DNA from: Gillisia sp. Hel_I_86
Lineage (GTDB): Bacteria > Bacteroidota > Bacteroidia > Flavobacteriales > Flavobacteriaceae
DNA length: 64,000 bases
NCBI RefSeq assembly: GCF_007827275.1
Contig: NZ_VISE01000001.1
Coordinates: 2,356,001-2,420,000, forward strand
Reading direction: 5' to 3'
In this document: positions 36,320 through 44,831 of the stretch, one piece after another
Layout: each line of letters opens with the position of its first letter
How positions within the stretch are numbered: position 1 is the stretch's first letter
Program-made: the position numbers and the translations under genes
The notes under the pieces: model-generated
Told to the model about the DNA's origin: nothing
What the model saw: the letters and a program-made list of their open reading frames with translations, nothing else
Databases searched by the model: none

Positions 36320-37570
36320 TTGCAAACACTATACAACATATTTATATGGATAGTTGAAAAACTGCTGCCTATTTCAACATTTTTCAGCCCTAAAATGAAA
36401 TTATTTGTTGAGGGAAGAAAAAGCACCTTTTCGATATTAAAAGCGGGAATTCAAAAGCACGATAGGGTTGTTTGGTTTCACATGGCATCATTGGGAGAAT
36501 ATGAGCAAGGAGTGCCGGTTATGGAAAAAGTCAGGCAGTTATATCCGCAACATAAAATTATAGTGAGTTTCTATTCTCCTTCGGGCTACGAAATCAAGAA
36601 AAAATCGCCTTTAGCAGATGTTGTGGTTTATTTGCCTTTGGATACCGCTAAGAATGCAAACTCATTTTTGGATTTGGTTCACCCTGGGCTAGCAATTTTT
36701 GTAAAATATGAATTCTGGCCAAATATTCTGAATGAACTCCATAACAGGGATGTTCAAACAATTTTAATCTCTGGCGGATTCAGGGAAGACCAACTTTTTT
36801 TTAGGATGAATAACGATTGGTTTAAAAAACCTTTGGAAGCCTTTGAGCATTTCTTTGTTCAGAATGAAAATTCTAAATTATTGCTAAATTCTATAGGATT
36901 CCAAAATGTAACCATTGGCGGGGATACTAGATTCGATCGAGTTGCTAATCAGCTTCAGCAGGATAATACATTGGATTTTATCGAAGAATTCGTAGATAAT
37001 AAATTGTGCATTGTTGCCGGAAGTACTTGGCCAGAAGATGAATCGTTTTTAAAGGAATTCATAGTTCAAAAAGACTTGGACCTCAAGATCATTATAGCGC
37101 CACATACCATTCACCTGGAGAGAATCAGGAATTTTCAGAAAAGCATTTCAGTTCCATCTGTGCTATTTTCAGAAAAAGCAGGAAAACAATTATCAGATTT
37201 TAAGGTGATGATTGTAGATACTATAGGCATGTTGACGAAAATATATAGTTATGCCGATATTGCTTACGTTGGAGGGGCAGTTGGACACACAGGACTTCAT
37301 AATATTTTGGAACCGGCCACCTTCGGGATTCCGATTATAACAGGCCCCAATATTGAAAAATTCCCAGAAGCTATTAAGTTGAAGGCTCTCAAAGGTTTGT
37401 ATACTGTGAATTCTGAAGAGGAGCTCATTTCTATTCTAAATACGTTTATGAATGAGCCAGGATTTAGACTGGAGGCGGGGAGAATTTCAAGAAATTATAT
37501 TCAGGAAAATGGTGGTGCAACGGAACTGATCCTAAACTATTTGAAGAAAAATTTTGTTAAAACTCCTTAG
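36320..37570 (+). CDS. waaA: 3-deoxy-D-manno-octulosonic acid (Kdo) transferase
   Basis: A 416-residue GT30 enzyme that transfers Kdo to lipid A at the inner membrane. It has an N-terminal membrane anchor (LYNIFIWIVEKLLPI), the WFHMASLGEYEQGVPV motif with the catalytic Glu, and FVKYEFWPNILNEL and YVGGAVGHTGLHNILEPATFGIP in the donor domain. Translation must start at the TTG at 36320: a stop codon lies six bases upstream in frame, no ATG occurs before conserved residues, and the ATG at 36353 is out of frame. Single-Kdo transfer is usual in Bacteroidota but cannot be read from sequence. Confidence 0.93.
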   Translation: MQTLYNIFIWIVEKLLPISTFFSPKMKLFVEGRKSTFSILKAGIQKHDRVVWFHMASLGEYEQGVPVMEKVRQLYPQHKIIVSFYSPSGYEIKKKSPLADVVVYLPLDTAKNANSFLDLVHPGLAIFVKYEFWPNILNELHNRDVQTILISGGFREDQLFFRMNNDWFKKPLEAFEHFFVQNENSKLLLNSIGFQNVTIGGDTRFDRVANQLQQDNTLDFIEEFVDNKLCIVAGSTWPEDESFLKEFIVQKDLDLKIIIAPHTIHLERIRNFQKSISVPSVLFSEKAGKQLSDFKVMIVDTIGMLTKIYSYADIAYVGGAVGHTGLHNILEPATFGIPIITGPNIEKFPEAIKLKALKGLYTVNSEEELISILNTFMNEPGFRLEAGRISRNYIQENGGATELILNYLKKNFVKTP

Positions 37571-37683
37571 AATTAACTTCGATTTGCGAATTATATCACC
37601 TTTTTTGCTAAAATATTCTAAAAAAATAGGTGCTCCATTTAATAATGTAGTAATTTCGAAGATTAAATTATAATACAAATTAT

Positions 37684-37920
37684 ATGAAACGAGTTATTTA
37701 TTTGACAGCTTTAATTTCAATAGGTGCTACAACCTTGATTTCTTGTAGGGATACGGCTGAAAAAGAAACCGTGGTAGTAAAGGAAGTTCGAGTAGAAACT
37801 GAAAAAGCCGAACCTGTAGAGGAACGCAAAGGAATTTTAGAACGTACCGCAGAGAAAGTTGATAAAGAGGTAAACAAAGAGATAGATAAAGAAATTGAAA
37901 AAATAGGGGACGATAACTAG
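37684..37920 (+). CDS. Small lipoprotein 1 (charged, helical)
   Basis: A 78-residue protein with a lipoprotein signal peptide (lipobox LISC, Cys21) followed by RDT and a strongly charged, probably helical tail (DKEVNKEIDKEIEKIG). It is the first of three consecutive small genes whose mature N-termini all begin Cys-Arg-Asp/Glu. No family is recognised. Likely anchored in the inner or outer membrane, facing the periplasm. A similar signal and start in its two neighbours suggests a local duplication series. Confidence 0.75.
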   Translation: MKRVIYLTALISIGATTLISCRDTAEKETVVVKEVRVETEKAEPVEERKGILERTAEKVDKEVNKEIDKEIEKIGDDN

Positions 37921-38028
37921 GTATCACTTTATATGGATGAAATTTAGGATTTTATTCAATTTTATATATATTTATAAAGAATTGAGAACCAATTACCAGA
38001 CAAACCAATAATTATAAAATTTAAACTT

Positions 38029-38301
38029 ATGAGAAAATCGATTTTAGTATTAGCAACAGCATTTACACTTACCGCATTTTTTACTTCATGTAGAGACACA
38101 AAAAAAGCAAATGATGATATGGAGATGAGTGATGATATGGACGGTATGAACGACGATATGGATGATGTAGGTGATGACCTAGAAGAAGCTGCAGAGGATA
38201 CTGGAGATGCTATTGAAAAGGCCGCCAATAAAACTGGTGATGCCGTAAAAAATGCAGCTAACGAAGTAGAAGCAGAAGTTGAAGGTACAGATGACATGTA
38301 A
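38029..38301 (+). CDS. Small lipoprotein 2 (Asp/Met-rich, LEA-like repeats)
   Basis: A 90-residue protein with lipobox FTSC followed by RDTKK. The middle (DDMEMSDDMDGMNDDMDDV) is very rich in Asp and Met, which could bind metal ions. The end has 11-residue-type amphipathic repeats (EKAANKTGDAVKNAANEVE) like those of LEA and stress-protective proteins. It is a lipid-anchored periplasmic protein, function unknown. It lies 108 bp after lipoprotein 1 and 103 bp before lipoprotein 3. Confidence 0.75.
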   Translation: MRKSILVLATAFTLTAFFTSCRDTKKANDDMEMSDDMDGMNDDMDDVGDDLEEAAEDTGDAIEKAANKTGDAVKNAANEVEAEVEGTDDM

Positions 38302-38404
38302 TTTATTGTGCTAAAGCGACAATAGATCAACTTTCAAAACTAGCTACAGAATATCAAGATTAGAAATAATTAGGTATTCTAAAACAACCACTAAACCTTA
38401 AATT

Positions 38405-38524
38405 ATGAAAAAAATTGTTTTTTTATTGGCGCTAACCTTTAGTACAAGTATTTTATTTACTTCTTGTAGAGAGAAATCTACAGTAGAAAAGGTAGCTGAT
38501 GATGTTGAAGATGCTGTAGATTAG
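38405..38524 (+). CDS. Small lipoprotein 3 (39 residues)
   Basis: A very short gene starting MKKIVFLLALTFS with lipobox LFTSC (Cys21), then REKS and the acidic tail KVADDVEDAVD. The mature part has only 19 residues. The identical architecture and Cys-Arg-acidic start shared with the two preceding genes support that it is real rather than a chance frame. A perfect 12-bp terminator follows 29 bp downstream. Function unknown. Confidence 0.65.
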   Translation: MKKIVFLLALTFSTSILFTSCREKSTVEKVADDVEDAVD

Positions 38525-38553
38525 CATTAGATTAAAAATCATCTAGAATATTT

Positions 38554-38584
38554 AAAAATCCATCTCTAACCCAGATGGATTTTT
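38554..38584. terminator. Bidirectional intrinsic terminator
   Basis: A perfect 12-bp stem AAAAATCCATCT / AGATGGATTTTT with a 7-base loop. It serves the lipoprotein genes on the plus strand and overlaps the stop codon of the S24-type regulator on the minus strand. Confidence 0.85.
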
Positions 38585-39383
38585 AGTGTTTAAAAGTTTT
38601 AAATTCACTCTTTAGTTCTTCCATAGATTCTTGTAGCTGTCTTAATAACCCACTTTCTGAAGTGGCATCTATACTAAAAGTAAGCTTGCTGTTAACCTGC
38701 CAAAGTTCCTGGATATCACTTATTTTAACTTCCACTGGTGCATATTCCTCATTAATAGAAACGAGCACCACCTTAAAAGGATCGTCTAGTTTCTGGATCT
38801 TTTTTACAAGGACCGAATCATATAGAACAACCACATAAATCTTATTTGCACTGATTTCGGTAATACTGGGAATTCCTTTTCCCAAGACCCATTCCCCGGG
38901 GCGTAAATTAGGCATCATACTATCTCCTTCTACTTGAAATCCGCGATAGGAAGCATTTCTGTATTCGGGTAAAGGAATGTCAAAAGCCGGCAATCGCTGG
39001 TACCATTCCACATCTTGTACATTATGGGGGTATCCGGCTGCAGCTTTTTGATTTACCAGAATTATATTTTCTTCTTCTCCACTATTTACGGTGATAACCT
39101 TGGGACTAACATCTCCTTTATGGATTTGTAGCAATTTTTGGGCACTCTCCCCAAATAACCAAAGGGGATTAACACCAAACTGACTTAATAATTCGGCCAC
39201 CACTTTACCCGAAAGCTTGGTACGACCGCGTTCAATATCGGCGGTAGAATTTCTAATGCCCAACAGCTCTGCAAATTCACTTTGCGTAAAATTATGATCG
39301 TCGCGAATTTCCTTAAATCGCTTTATTTCAAGTGTTACATTTGTACCCATATCCAAATATAGCATTTTTCGGAATAAATCCAT
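38583..39383 (-). CDS. XRE-type repressor with S24 (LexA/CI-like) peptidase domain
   Basis: A 266-residue regulator with an N-terminal HTH (FKEIRDDHNFTQSEFAELLGIRNSTADIERG region, about residues 20-75) and a C-terminal S24 peptidase-like domain. The Ser is in GFQVEGDSMMPNL and the Lys in DSVLVKKIQ, with an AAAGYPH segment where self-cleavage would be expected. Such LexA/CI-like proteins may respond to DNA damage. The first Met codons (39383, 39365, 39350) are all possible starts; MGTNVTLEIKRF at 39350 looks most natural. No phage genes surround it. Confidence 0.88.
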   Translation of the reverse strand: MDLFRKMLYLDMGTNVTLEIKRFKEIRDDHNFTQSEFAELLGIRNSTADIERGRTKLSGKVVAELLSQFGVNPLWLFGESAQKLLQIHKGDVSPKVITVNSGEEENIILVNQKAAAGYPHNVQDVEWYQRLPAFDIPLPEYRNASYRGFQVEGDSMMPNLRPGEWVLGKGIPSITEISANKIYVVVLYDSVLVKKIQKLDDPFKVVLVSINEEYAPVEVKISDIQELWQVNSKLTFSIDATSESGLLRQLQESMEELKSEFKTFKH

Positions 39384-39423
39384 TTTTTATACTGGAATAT
39401 TTCCTATGTATTTGTTTGTCATA

Positions 39424-39462
39424 AAAAAACTCCCTGCGAATTAATATCATAGAGAGCTTTTT
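39424..39462 (-). terminator. Intrinsic terminator after the YciF-like gene
   Basis: On the minus strand AAAAAGCTCTCT pairs with AGGGAGTTTTTT (two G-U pairs) across a 15-base loop, followed by T. It lies 22 bp past the stop at 39485. Confidence 0.6.
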
Positions 39463-39484
39463 AAATTTTCACAATTTTTTTGAA

Positions 39485-39973
39485 CTATGCTTTAGCTTTT
39501 TTATTCAATCTTCGTTCTGCAAGGTCATCCAATTTTTGATCGGCGTTATACTCCTCATCTAGTGTTTTTTGCAACTTTTTAGCAATGCTGTCATGTCCAA
39601 GCTCTTTTGCAAAACGTACCGCAGTCCCATATCCGGAGATTTCATAATGTTCCACTCGTTGAGCTTCGGCAATTAATCCTGCATCTTTCACTTCAGGATC
39701 TGATTTTTCATCTATCATGGATTGTGCTTCTTTTATCAAACCTTCCATGGCTTTACATTTTTCACCAGTAGGTTTAATGGACAGCTCCTTGCAAATCTCT
39801 TCAACGCGTTGCTTATGCGTTTTTGTTTCTTCTAAATGATCTTCGAAGGCTTTTTTTAATTTTGAATCATGTGATGCTTTTACCATTTTTGGCAATGCCT
39901 CTATCAGCTGGTTTTCTGCACTGTAAAGATCTTTTAATTGATGTTCGAACAACTCTTCTAAATTTTTCATCAT
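39485..39973 (-). CDS. YciE/YciF-type ferritin-like protein (DUF892)
   Basis: A 162-residue four-helix ferritin-like protein. Carboxylate and His metal ligands are visible as ELFEHQLKDLYSAENQLIEALPKM, FEDHLEETKTHKQRVEEI, EAQRVEHYEISGYG and LDEEYNADQKLDDLAE, matching the di-iron centre of the YciE/YciF family. Members are linked to osmotic and oxidative stress. Length is typical. The gene is solitary, with its own terminator. Confidence 0.93.
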   Translation of the reverse strand: MMKNLEELFEHQLKDLYSAENQLIEALPKMVKASHDSKLKKAFEDHLEETKTHKQRVEEICKELSIKPTGEKCKAMEGLIKEAQSMIDEKSDPEVKDAGLIAEAQRVEHYEISGYGTAVRFAKELGHDSIAKKLQKTLDEEYNADQKLDDLAERRLNKKAKA

Positions 39974-40276
39974 AATATATTTTAATGGTTAAAGAGCTAA
40001 TTTACTGAGTAAGGAATTTATATTTAGTTAAGCACATCGTAATTAAAACCCGCCTTTAGTGAAATATTTGTTAATCGGAGTTGGCAGCAGATAAAATATA
40101 ATTATCTATAATATTTCGGATATTTTAATAAAATACTTCCAAAAATTCTATTGTATCAGCAATAATTGGAATAGCTACCCTTCTTAAAGTTTATCTAAAA
40201 TTGGTGGTATTTTCCCTGCAAATATTCGATTAATCTTAAATTACCGCTCTATTGGATGTAGAACTAAACTGAAGGA

Positions 40277-41311
40277 ATGCTTAGAAGAGTAAAGAAGTTG
40301 TTAGGTTGGAATAAAATTGAAAATGTTTTAATTACACCTTATAGAAGTTATGGCACGAAAAATCACTTATATCTTTTAGGAAGGGCATTGGATGATAATC
40401 CATTGAAGATTGTAGAGAACCAGTCCTTTTTTAATACCCTAAAAAACACCTATAAGCAATTTGATAGTTTTGAAATTCCAGAAGCTAAAATCGAATTGAA
40501 AATTCCGGGGCTGCTTCAGCTTAAAACCGTTTCTGATTGTGAAGGTTATTTCTTATTTGAAGAAACCACCCAAAAAGATCTTTCTACCGTGGCCAACGAA
40601 GAAGGTTGGGTAACAATGAATTTATTGTTCCAAGAAAGTGAAGATTCTCCTCCTTCCGAAGAAAGAAAAAAATTTCAAGCAGAGGTTCTTATTCCCGAAG
40701 ATAAGGCGGAATATGGAGTTATAAGCGATATTGATGATACTATTTTACATACCGGAGTTACTTCTTTTTTAAAGTGGAAACTGCTAAAGAATTCATTGCT
40801 TACCAATGCGTATAAAAGAATTCCATTTAAAGGCGCTGCCGATTTTTATCAGAAACTGCATTTAGGAAAAAATGGAGAGAACAAGAACCCATTGTTCTAT
40901 TTAAGCAATAGCCCGTGGAACATGTACCAGTACCTGAAGCTTTTTCTGGATTTCAATAAATTCCCTAAAGGGCCAATTCTACTCAGAAATTTTCGAACCC
41001 CTTTTGATAGGTCTATAAAACCAGAAAAACCGCACAAACAAAAAGAGATCATAAATATTTTAAAGACCTATCCACAGCTACGGTTCATTTTAATTGGAGA
41101 TAGTGGAGAGCACGATGCTTCTATCTATACAGAAATTGCTGCCCAATACCCAGATAGGATCCTAGCGATTTATCTAAGAAGCGTAAACCATAAAAAGCAG
41201 ATGAAGCGGGTGAGAAGTATTATAACCGAATTTGAAACTACCCCCGTGCTATTAATCGATAATTCTGTTGCTGCCGAAAAGCATGCGAGGCAAAGTGGCT
41301 TTATAAAATAA
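40277..41311 (+). CDS. APP1-like phosphatase domain protein (DUF2183)
   Basis: A 344-residue protein with an N-terminal beta-rich part and a C-terminal HAD-like phosphatidate phosphatase APP1 domain. The catalytic DxDxT-type motif is D151-I-D153-D-T in GVISDIDDTILHTGV. Further motifs are PLFYLSNSPWNMY and a conserved HKQKEIINIL...RFILIGDSGEHDASIY. It presumably dephosphorylates phosphatidic acid or a related phospholipid; no signal peptide is seen. A strong terminator begins 2 bp after the stop. Confidence 0.88.
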   Translation: MLRRVKKLLGWNKIENVLITPYRSYGTKNHLYLLGRALDDNPLKIVENQSFFNTLKNTYKQFDSFEIPEAKIELKIPGLLQLKTVSDCEGYFLFEETTQKDLSTVANEEGWVTMNLLFQESEDSPPSEERKKFQAEVLIPEDKAEYGVISDIDDTILHTGVTSFLKWKLLKNSLLTNAYKRIPFKGAADFYQKLHLGKNGENKNPLFYLSNSPWNMYQYLKLFLDFNKFPKGPILLRNFRTPFDRSIKPEKPHKQKEIINILKTYPQLRFILIGDSGEHDASIYTEIAAQYPDRILAIYLRSVNHKKQMKRVRSIITEFETTPVLLIDNSVAAEKHARQSGFIK

Positions 41312-41313
41312 AA

Positions 41314-41340
41314 AAAGATCCCGCCAAAAGCGGGATCTTT
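41314..41340 (+). terminator. Intrinsic terminator after the APP1-like gene
   Basis: The stem AAAGATCCCGC / GCGGGATCTTT with loop CAAAA is followed by T-rich DNA. It lies right behind the stop codon and works toward the convergent hydroxylase gene as well. Confidence 0.85.
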
Positions 41341-41377
41341 TATAAAACTGAAAATTTTATTGGTGCGAAGCACTTGC

Positions 41378-42013
41378 TTATTCCTGTACAGGAGCTTTTC
41401 TAGGCATGGTCCTAAAGATCACATCCCAGAGTGGGGAAGAAACTCCAAAAGCTCTATCCGGCTCACGATAGTGATGGATACTATGATGATGCCAGAGGAT
41501 TTTTAGAAAGTTATTAGGAACCTTAAAGGCATGGACCGAATAATGAACTCCCAAATAAGCAGTATATCCCATAAGAAACCCTGCAAGGAACCCAAATGCG
41601 TAATCTCCCATCACACTGCGATAGATCACAAAAAAGATAGTGGCAAGAATTAAACTTAAAATAGGTGGCATCGCCAATCTGTTCTTATCTTTTGGAAAAT
41701 CATGGTGCACCCCATGCATGGTATACACAAATTTCTCCCTTTTTGGGTTGGTAACAGGTAGGTGATAAAGATACCTGTGCATTAAATATTCTATAAAAGT
41801 AAAGAAGAAAAATCCTCCTAAGAAAAGCAAGATCATACTGGGCACTTCAAATCCTTTTTCAACGATCCCAAAATAAATTAAAATGGCAGAGATCACTGTA
41901 AAAATTATTAAAGGTGCAGCAATATGGGTGTGCGTAAGCTTTTCCAAAATTGGATTTTTAAAAAGTTTGGCAGAGCCCTTGTGTTTTGGTCTTTTGTGCT
42001 TGGTAGCCTCCAT
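41378..42013 (-). CDS. Fatty-acid hydroxylase / sterol desaturase superfamily membrane protein
   Basis: A 211-residue integral membrane di-iron protein. Four His clusters supply the iron ligands: EYLMHRYLYH, HGVHHDFP, HYSVH and HHHSIHHY. The arrangement and the final GVSSPLWDVIFRTMP resemble fatty-acid 2-hydroxylases (FA2H/Scs7 type) without the cytochrome b5 domain, so it may hydroxylate fatty acids of sphingolipids or lipid A. The ATG at 42013 is preferred over the in-frame TTG at 42022. The upstream kinase gene ends only 11 bp before, so the two form an operon. Confidence 0.9.
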   Translation of the reverse strand: MEATKHKRPKHKGSAKLFKNPILEKLTHTHIAAPLIIFTVISAILIYFGIVEKGFEVPSMILLFLGGFFFFTFIEYLMHRYLYHLPVTNPKREKFVYTMHGVHHDFPKDKNRLAMPPILSLILATIFFVIYRSVMGDYAFGFLAGFLMGYTAYLGVHYSVHAFKVPNNFLKILWHHHSIHHYREPDRAFGVSSPLWDVIFRTMPRKAPVQE

Positions 42014-42024
42014 TGTTGTCAAAA

Positions 42025-42639
42025 TTAAAATAACCCGTGCAATTGAGCATCTATCTTGCTAATGATATCTCCCAAATCCTCCGGATTGTCTACAAAATTT
42101 ATATTATCTACATCTATAACGAGCAAGTTTCCTTTATCATATGTATGGACCCAAGCTTCGTAACGTTCATTCAGTCTGCTAAGATAATCAATAGAGATAG
42201 AATTTTCATATTCTCTACCACGTTTATGTATCTGGGCCACTAAATTTGGAATACTGCTTCTTAGATATATAAGAAGATCCGGGCCTTTTACCACACTTTC
42301 CATGAGATCGAACAAAGATCTATAATTTTCGAAATCCCTATTGGTCATCAAACCCATTGCATGAAGGTTGGGAGCGAAAATATGAGCATCTTCATAGATG
42401 GTCCTATCTTGGATTATCTTATTACCACTTTCCCTAATTTGTAAGATTTGCCTAAACCTACTATTAAGGAAATATATTTGAAGATTAAAGGACCAGCGCT
42501 CCATTTTATTGTAGAAATCCTCCAAATAGGGGTTTTCAAGAACATCTTCGTATTGTGCTTCCCATTTAAAATGTTTTGCTAATAATTTTGTGAGGGTGGT
42601 TTTACCAGACCCAATATTTCCCGCAATGGCTACGTGCAT
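42025..42639 (-). CDS. Deoxynucleoside kinase
   Basis: A 204-residue P-loop kinase of the dCK/dGK family. The Walker A motif is GNIGSGKTT (residues 7-15). The ERS/DRT-type motif is DRTIYEDAHIFA, and LIYLRSSIPNLVAQIHKRGREYE is the LID arginine region. It phosphorylates deoxynucleosides for salvage; purine or pyrimidine preference cannot be told. It is the first gene of a two-gene unit with the hydroxylase. Confidence 0.92.
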   Translation of the reverse strand: MHVAIAGNIGSGKTTLTKLLAKHFKWEAQYEDVLENPYLEDFYNKMERWSFNLQIYFLNSRFRQILQIRESGNKIIQDRTIYEDAHIFAPNLHAMGLMTNRDFENYRSLFDLMESVVKGPDLLIYLRSSIPNLVAQIHKRGREYENSISIDYLSRLNERYEAWVHTYDKGNLLVIDVDNINFVDNPEDLGDIISKIDAQLHGLF

Positions 42640-42861
42640 ATGTAATTCTTTATGGCTGATTATTTGTTGAGGCTCATGAAATTAATTCAAAGACGATAAA
42701 GATACAAGTTTTAGACTAAAAATAGCTGATTGGGCTAATTCCAACCAAGCAATATTTTTGTTTCGTTCTTCCAACATATTTAACATTATTGGTTAAAGAA
42801 TTATAAAGTTGAAGCTTTAAGCAAGCCAATTATATATATTGAATGAAAATCTATATTCATC

Positions 42862-43782
42862 ATGATTAAAATTATATCCTTCTTTAGCTTTCTGCTCATT
42901 CTAAACTCTTGCAATAATGATGATCCTGGAGATGTGGTCCTTTCTTCTGAGGAATTGAATATTAGCGGGACAAAATATGCAGAAAGCAAAAATAATTTTG
43001 ACAATACCTACGCCATATTTAAAGACTCCCTTACTGCCAATGAAGCCATTTCTATAGTTGCAGAGGTAGATCACGCAGCCAATGCAAGAACTGTGGGGCG
43101 AGTTCTTAATCCTACGAAAATTGTATTCTTTGGAAATCCAGTTTTAGGAACTCCTTTGATGCAAAAAAATCAGTTGGCAGGTTTGGACCTACCTCAAAAA
43201 GTAGTGTTTTTCCAGAATTCTTCAAATACTGTCTATGCGCTTTATAACAGTGTTCCGTATCTGGAATCCAGATATAACCTTCAAGGAGTTGCCACCTTGC
43301 CGCAAATCTCCACAGCTTTGGAAAATTTAACCCAAGCGGCAACCTCTTCCGAGATAAATAGGGCGATAGAACTTGCCGTGGAAATTGGGGAAGGAGTGAT
43401 TACATTGGAAAGTGCCCAGGATTTCGAAACCACTTATAGTAGCCTAAAAAGTTCAATTTCAACTAATGAAAACTTAAGCATTGTTGCAGAATTGGATCAT
43501 CAAGCAAATGCTGCATCGGTAGATTTGGAATTAAGGCCCACGAAAATCATCATTTTTGGAAATCCCAATCTGGGTTCCCCTCTAATGCAAAACAAACAAA
43601 CCACAGGATTGGACTTGCCACAAAAAATGTTGGTTTGGGAAGCAGCAAATGGAACAGTGAATATATCTTATAATGATCCTCTATACCTAGCAACAAGACA
43701 TAAAATTGAAGGGAATGCGGATGTTTTGGATCAGATTTCCACCGCATTGGACAACTTGGCAAAGACGGCTGCTGGCAATTAA
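42862..43782 (+). CDS. Lipoprotein with two DUF302 domains
   Basis: A 306-residue protein with lipobox LNSC (Cys17). Two similar halves of about 125 residues each carry the DUF302 signatures: first FFGNPVLGTPLMQKNQLAGLDLPQK, second IFGNPNLGSPLMQNKQTTGLDLPQK (around residues 92-116 and 230-254). DUF302 is a small alpha/beta domain of unknown function, sometimes linked to redox or metal contexts. The tandem arrangement shows internal duplication. It is convergent with the AraC-type gene with a 19-bp gap. Confidence 0.88.
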   Translation: MIKIISFFSFLLILNSCNNDDPGDVVLSSEELNISGTKYAESKNNFDNTYAIFKDSLTANEAISIVAEVDHAANARTVGRVLNPTKIVFFGNPVLGTPLMQKNQLAGLDLPQKVVFFQNSSNTVYALYNSVPYLESRYNLQGVATLPQISTALENLTQAATSSEINRAIELAVEIGEGVITLESAQDFETTYSSLKSSISTNENLSIVAELDHQANAASVDLELRPTKIIIFGNPNLGSPLMQNKQTTGLDLPQKMLVWEAANGTVNISYNDPLYLATRHKIEGNADVLDQISTALDNLAKTAAGN

Positions 43783-43801
43783 AAAGCCTGACACTTGCTT
43801 G

Positions 43802-44719
43802 TTAAATTTGAGGAGAATTAAATAAGCTGCGATATTGGTTGGGAGTGATCTTCTCCAGTCTTTTAAATTGTCTGTTGAAGTAACTAATGTTATTGAAGCC
43901 GGATTTAAAGGCGATATCTGCAAATTTCCAATTAGTATCCCGGATTAATCGTTTTGCAAATTTAATGCGTTCAGCATTCAAATAATCTATAGGGGATTCC
44001 CCCAAAGTATTTCTAAAGGTTTTATAAAAATTGGAAGTACTCATGCAGGCTTTATCGGCAAGTTTATCTACAGAAATATTTTCTGTAAGATGATTTCTCA
44101 TGTATTTCACGATAAATGCCATTCTATTGTTATCGAAAAGCGTAGAATTATCCACCAACATCAATTTAGCCTTAGTTTGAAGCAATCGAATAATTAACTC
44201 TTTTACCATTAGATCTACCAACACATCTTTTGCTTTATTTCCGCTTAAAAAGGTTTGAAAGATCCTATCCAAGACAAATTGTACTTGTTCATTGTTATGT
44301 AAATGGATAGAATTAGCGTCAAAATTATGGGCATCGTTTTCGAATTCTATTCTGCTATTCTCATTGAATAGTGCCACCGTTTCTTTTATCTTATCGGGAT
44401 CTATTCCTAAAGCAAGACATTGGGTCGGTTTTTCGATAGTTGCCAATGGAAAATCGATTATCATTTTTTCATTGGCAGGTAAAACAACAGATTCTCCCGG
44501 ATAAAATTCGAAAGCATCTTTGTTTTTAAGGTGCATTACTTTTTTACCGGTAAGCATACTGGCAATAATAGGAAATCCGAATTGAAGATCTACCTTTTCA
44601 GCCGCTTGCTGGGTTTCAAAAACATTGAGCTCTGCATGTGCGGCACTATAAATAGTTCTATTTTCTATAAACGTATTTAGTTTTCTGGAACTCTTGTATT
44701 TTAACAAATTTGTGTTCAA
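43802..44719 (-). CDS. AraC-family transcriptional regulator
   Basis: A 305-residue regulator with an N-terminal effector/dimerisation part and a C-terminal pair of HTH motifs (ISVDKLADKACMSTSNFYKTFRNTLGESPIDYLNAERI and WKFADIAFKSGFNNISYFNRQFKR). It is divergent from the aldehyde dehydrogenase gene with about 110 bp between, so it probably controls that operon. The start appears to be the TTG at 44719: a stop codon lies three codons upstream, and no in-frame ATG precedes the conserved region. Confidence 0.9.
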   Translation of the reverse strand: MNTNLLKYKSSRKLNTFIENRTIYSAAHAELNVFETQQAAEKVDLQFGFPIIASMLTGKKVMHLKNKDAFEFYPGESVVLPANEKMIIDFPLATIEKPTQCLALGIDPDKIKETVALFNENSRIEFENDAHNFDANSIHLHNNEQVQFVLDRIFQTFLSGNKAKDVLVDLMVKELIIRLLQTKAKLMLVDNSTLFDNNRMAFIVKYMRNHLTENISVDKLADKACMSTSNFYKTFRNTLGESPIDYLNAERIKFAKRLIRDTNWKFADIAFKSGFNNISYFNRQFKRLEKITPNQYRSLFNSPQI

Positions 44720-44831
44720 GGTATTCTAAAATTATGGAATTGATAGAAATGTAATAGTATAAAGTAGAAATGTTCAATTAATTATAGGTTTAAATATAGA
44801 GATTTATAATCATAAAATTTAATAAAAGATC

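Noticed and set aside
38583-39383. S24-type repressor as a sign of a prophage
   Set aside because: No integrase, phage structural genes or attachment sites lie around it; it is more likely a chromosomal stress regulator.
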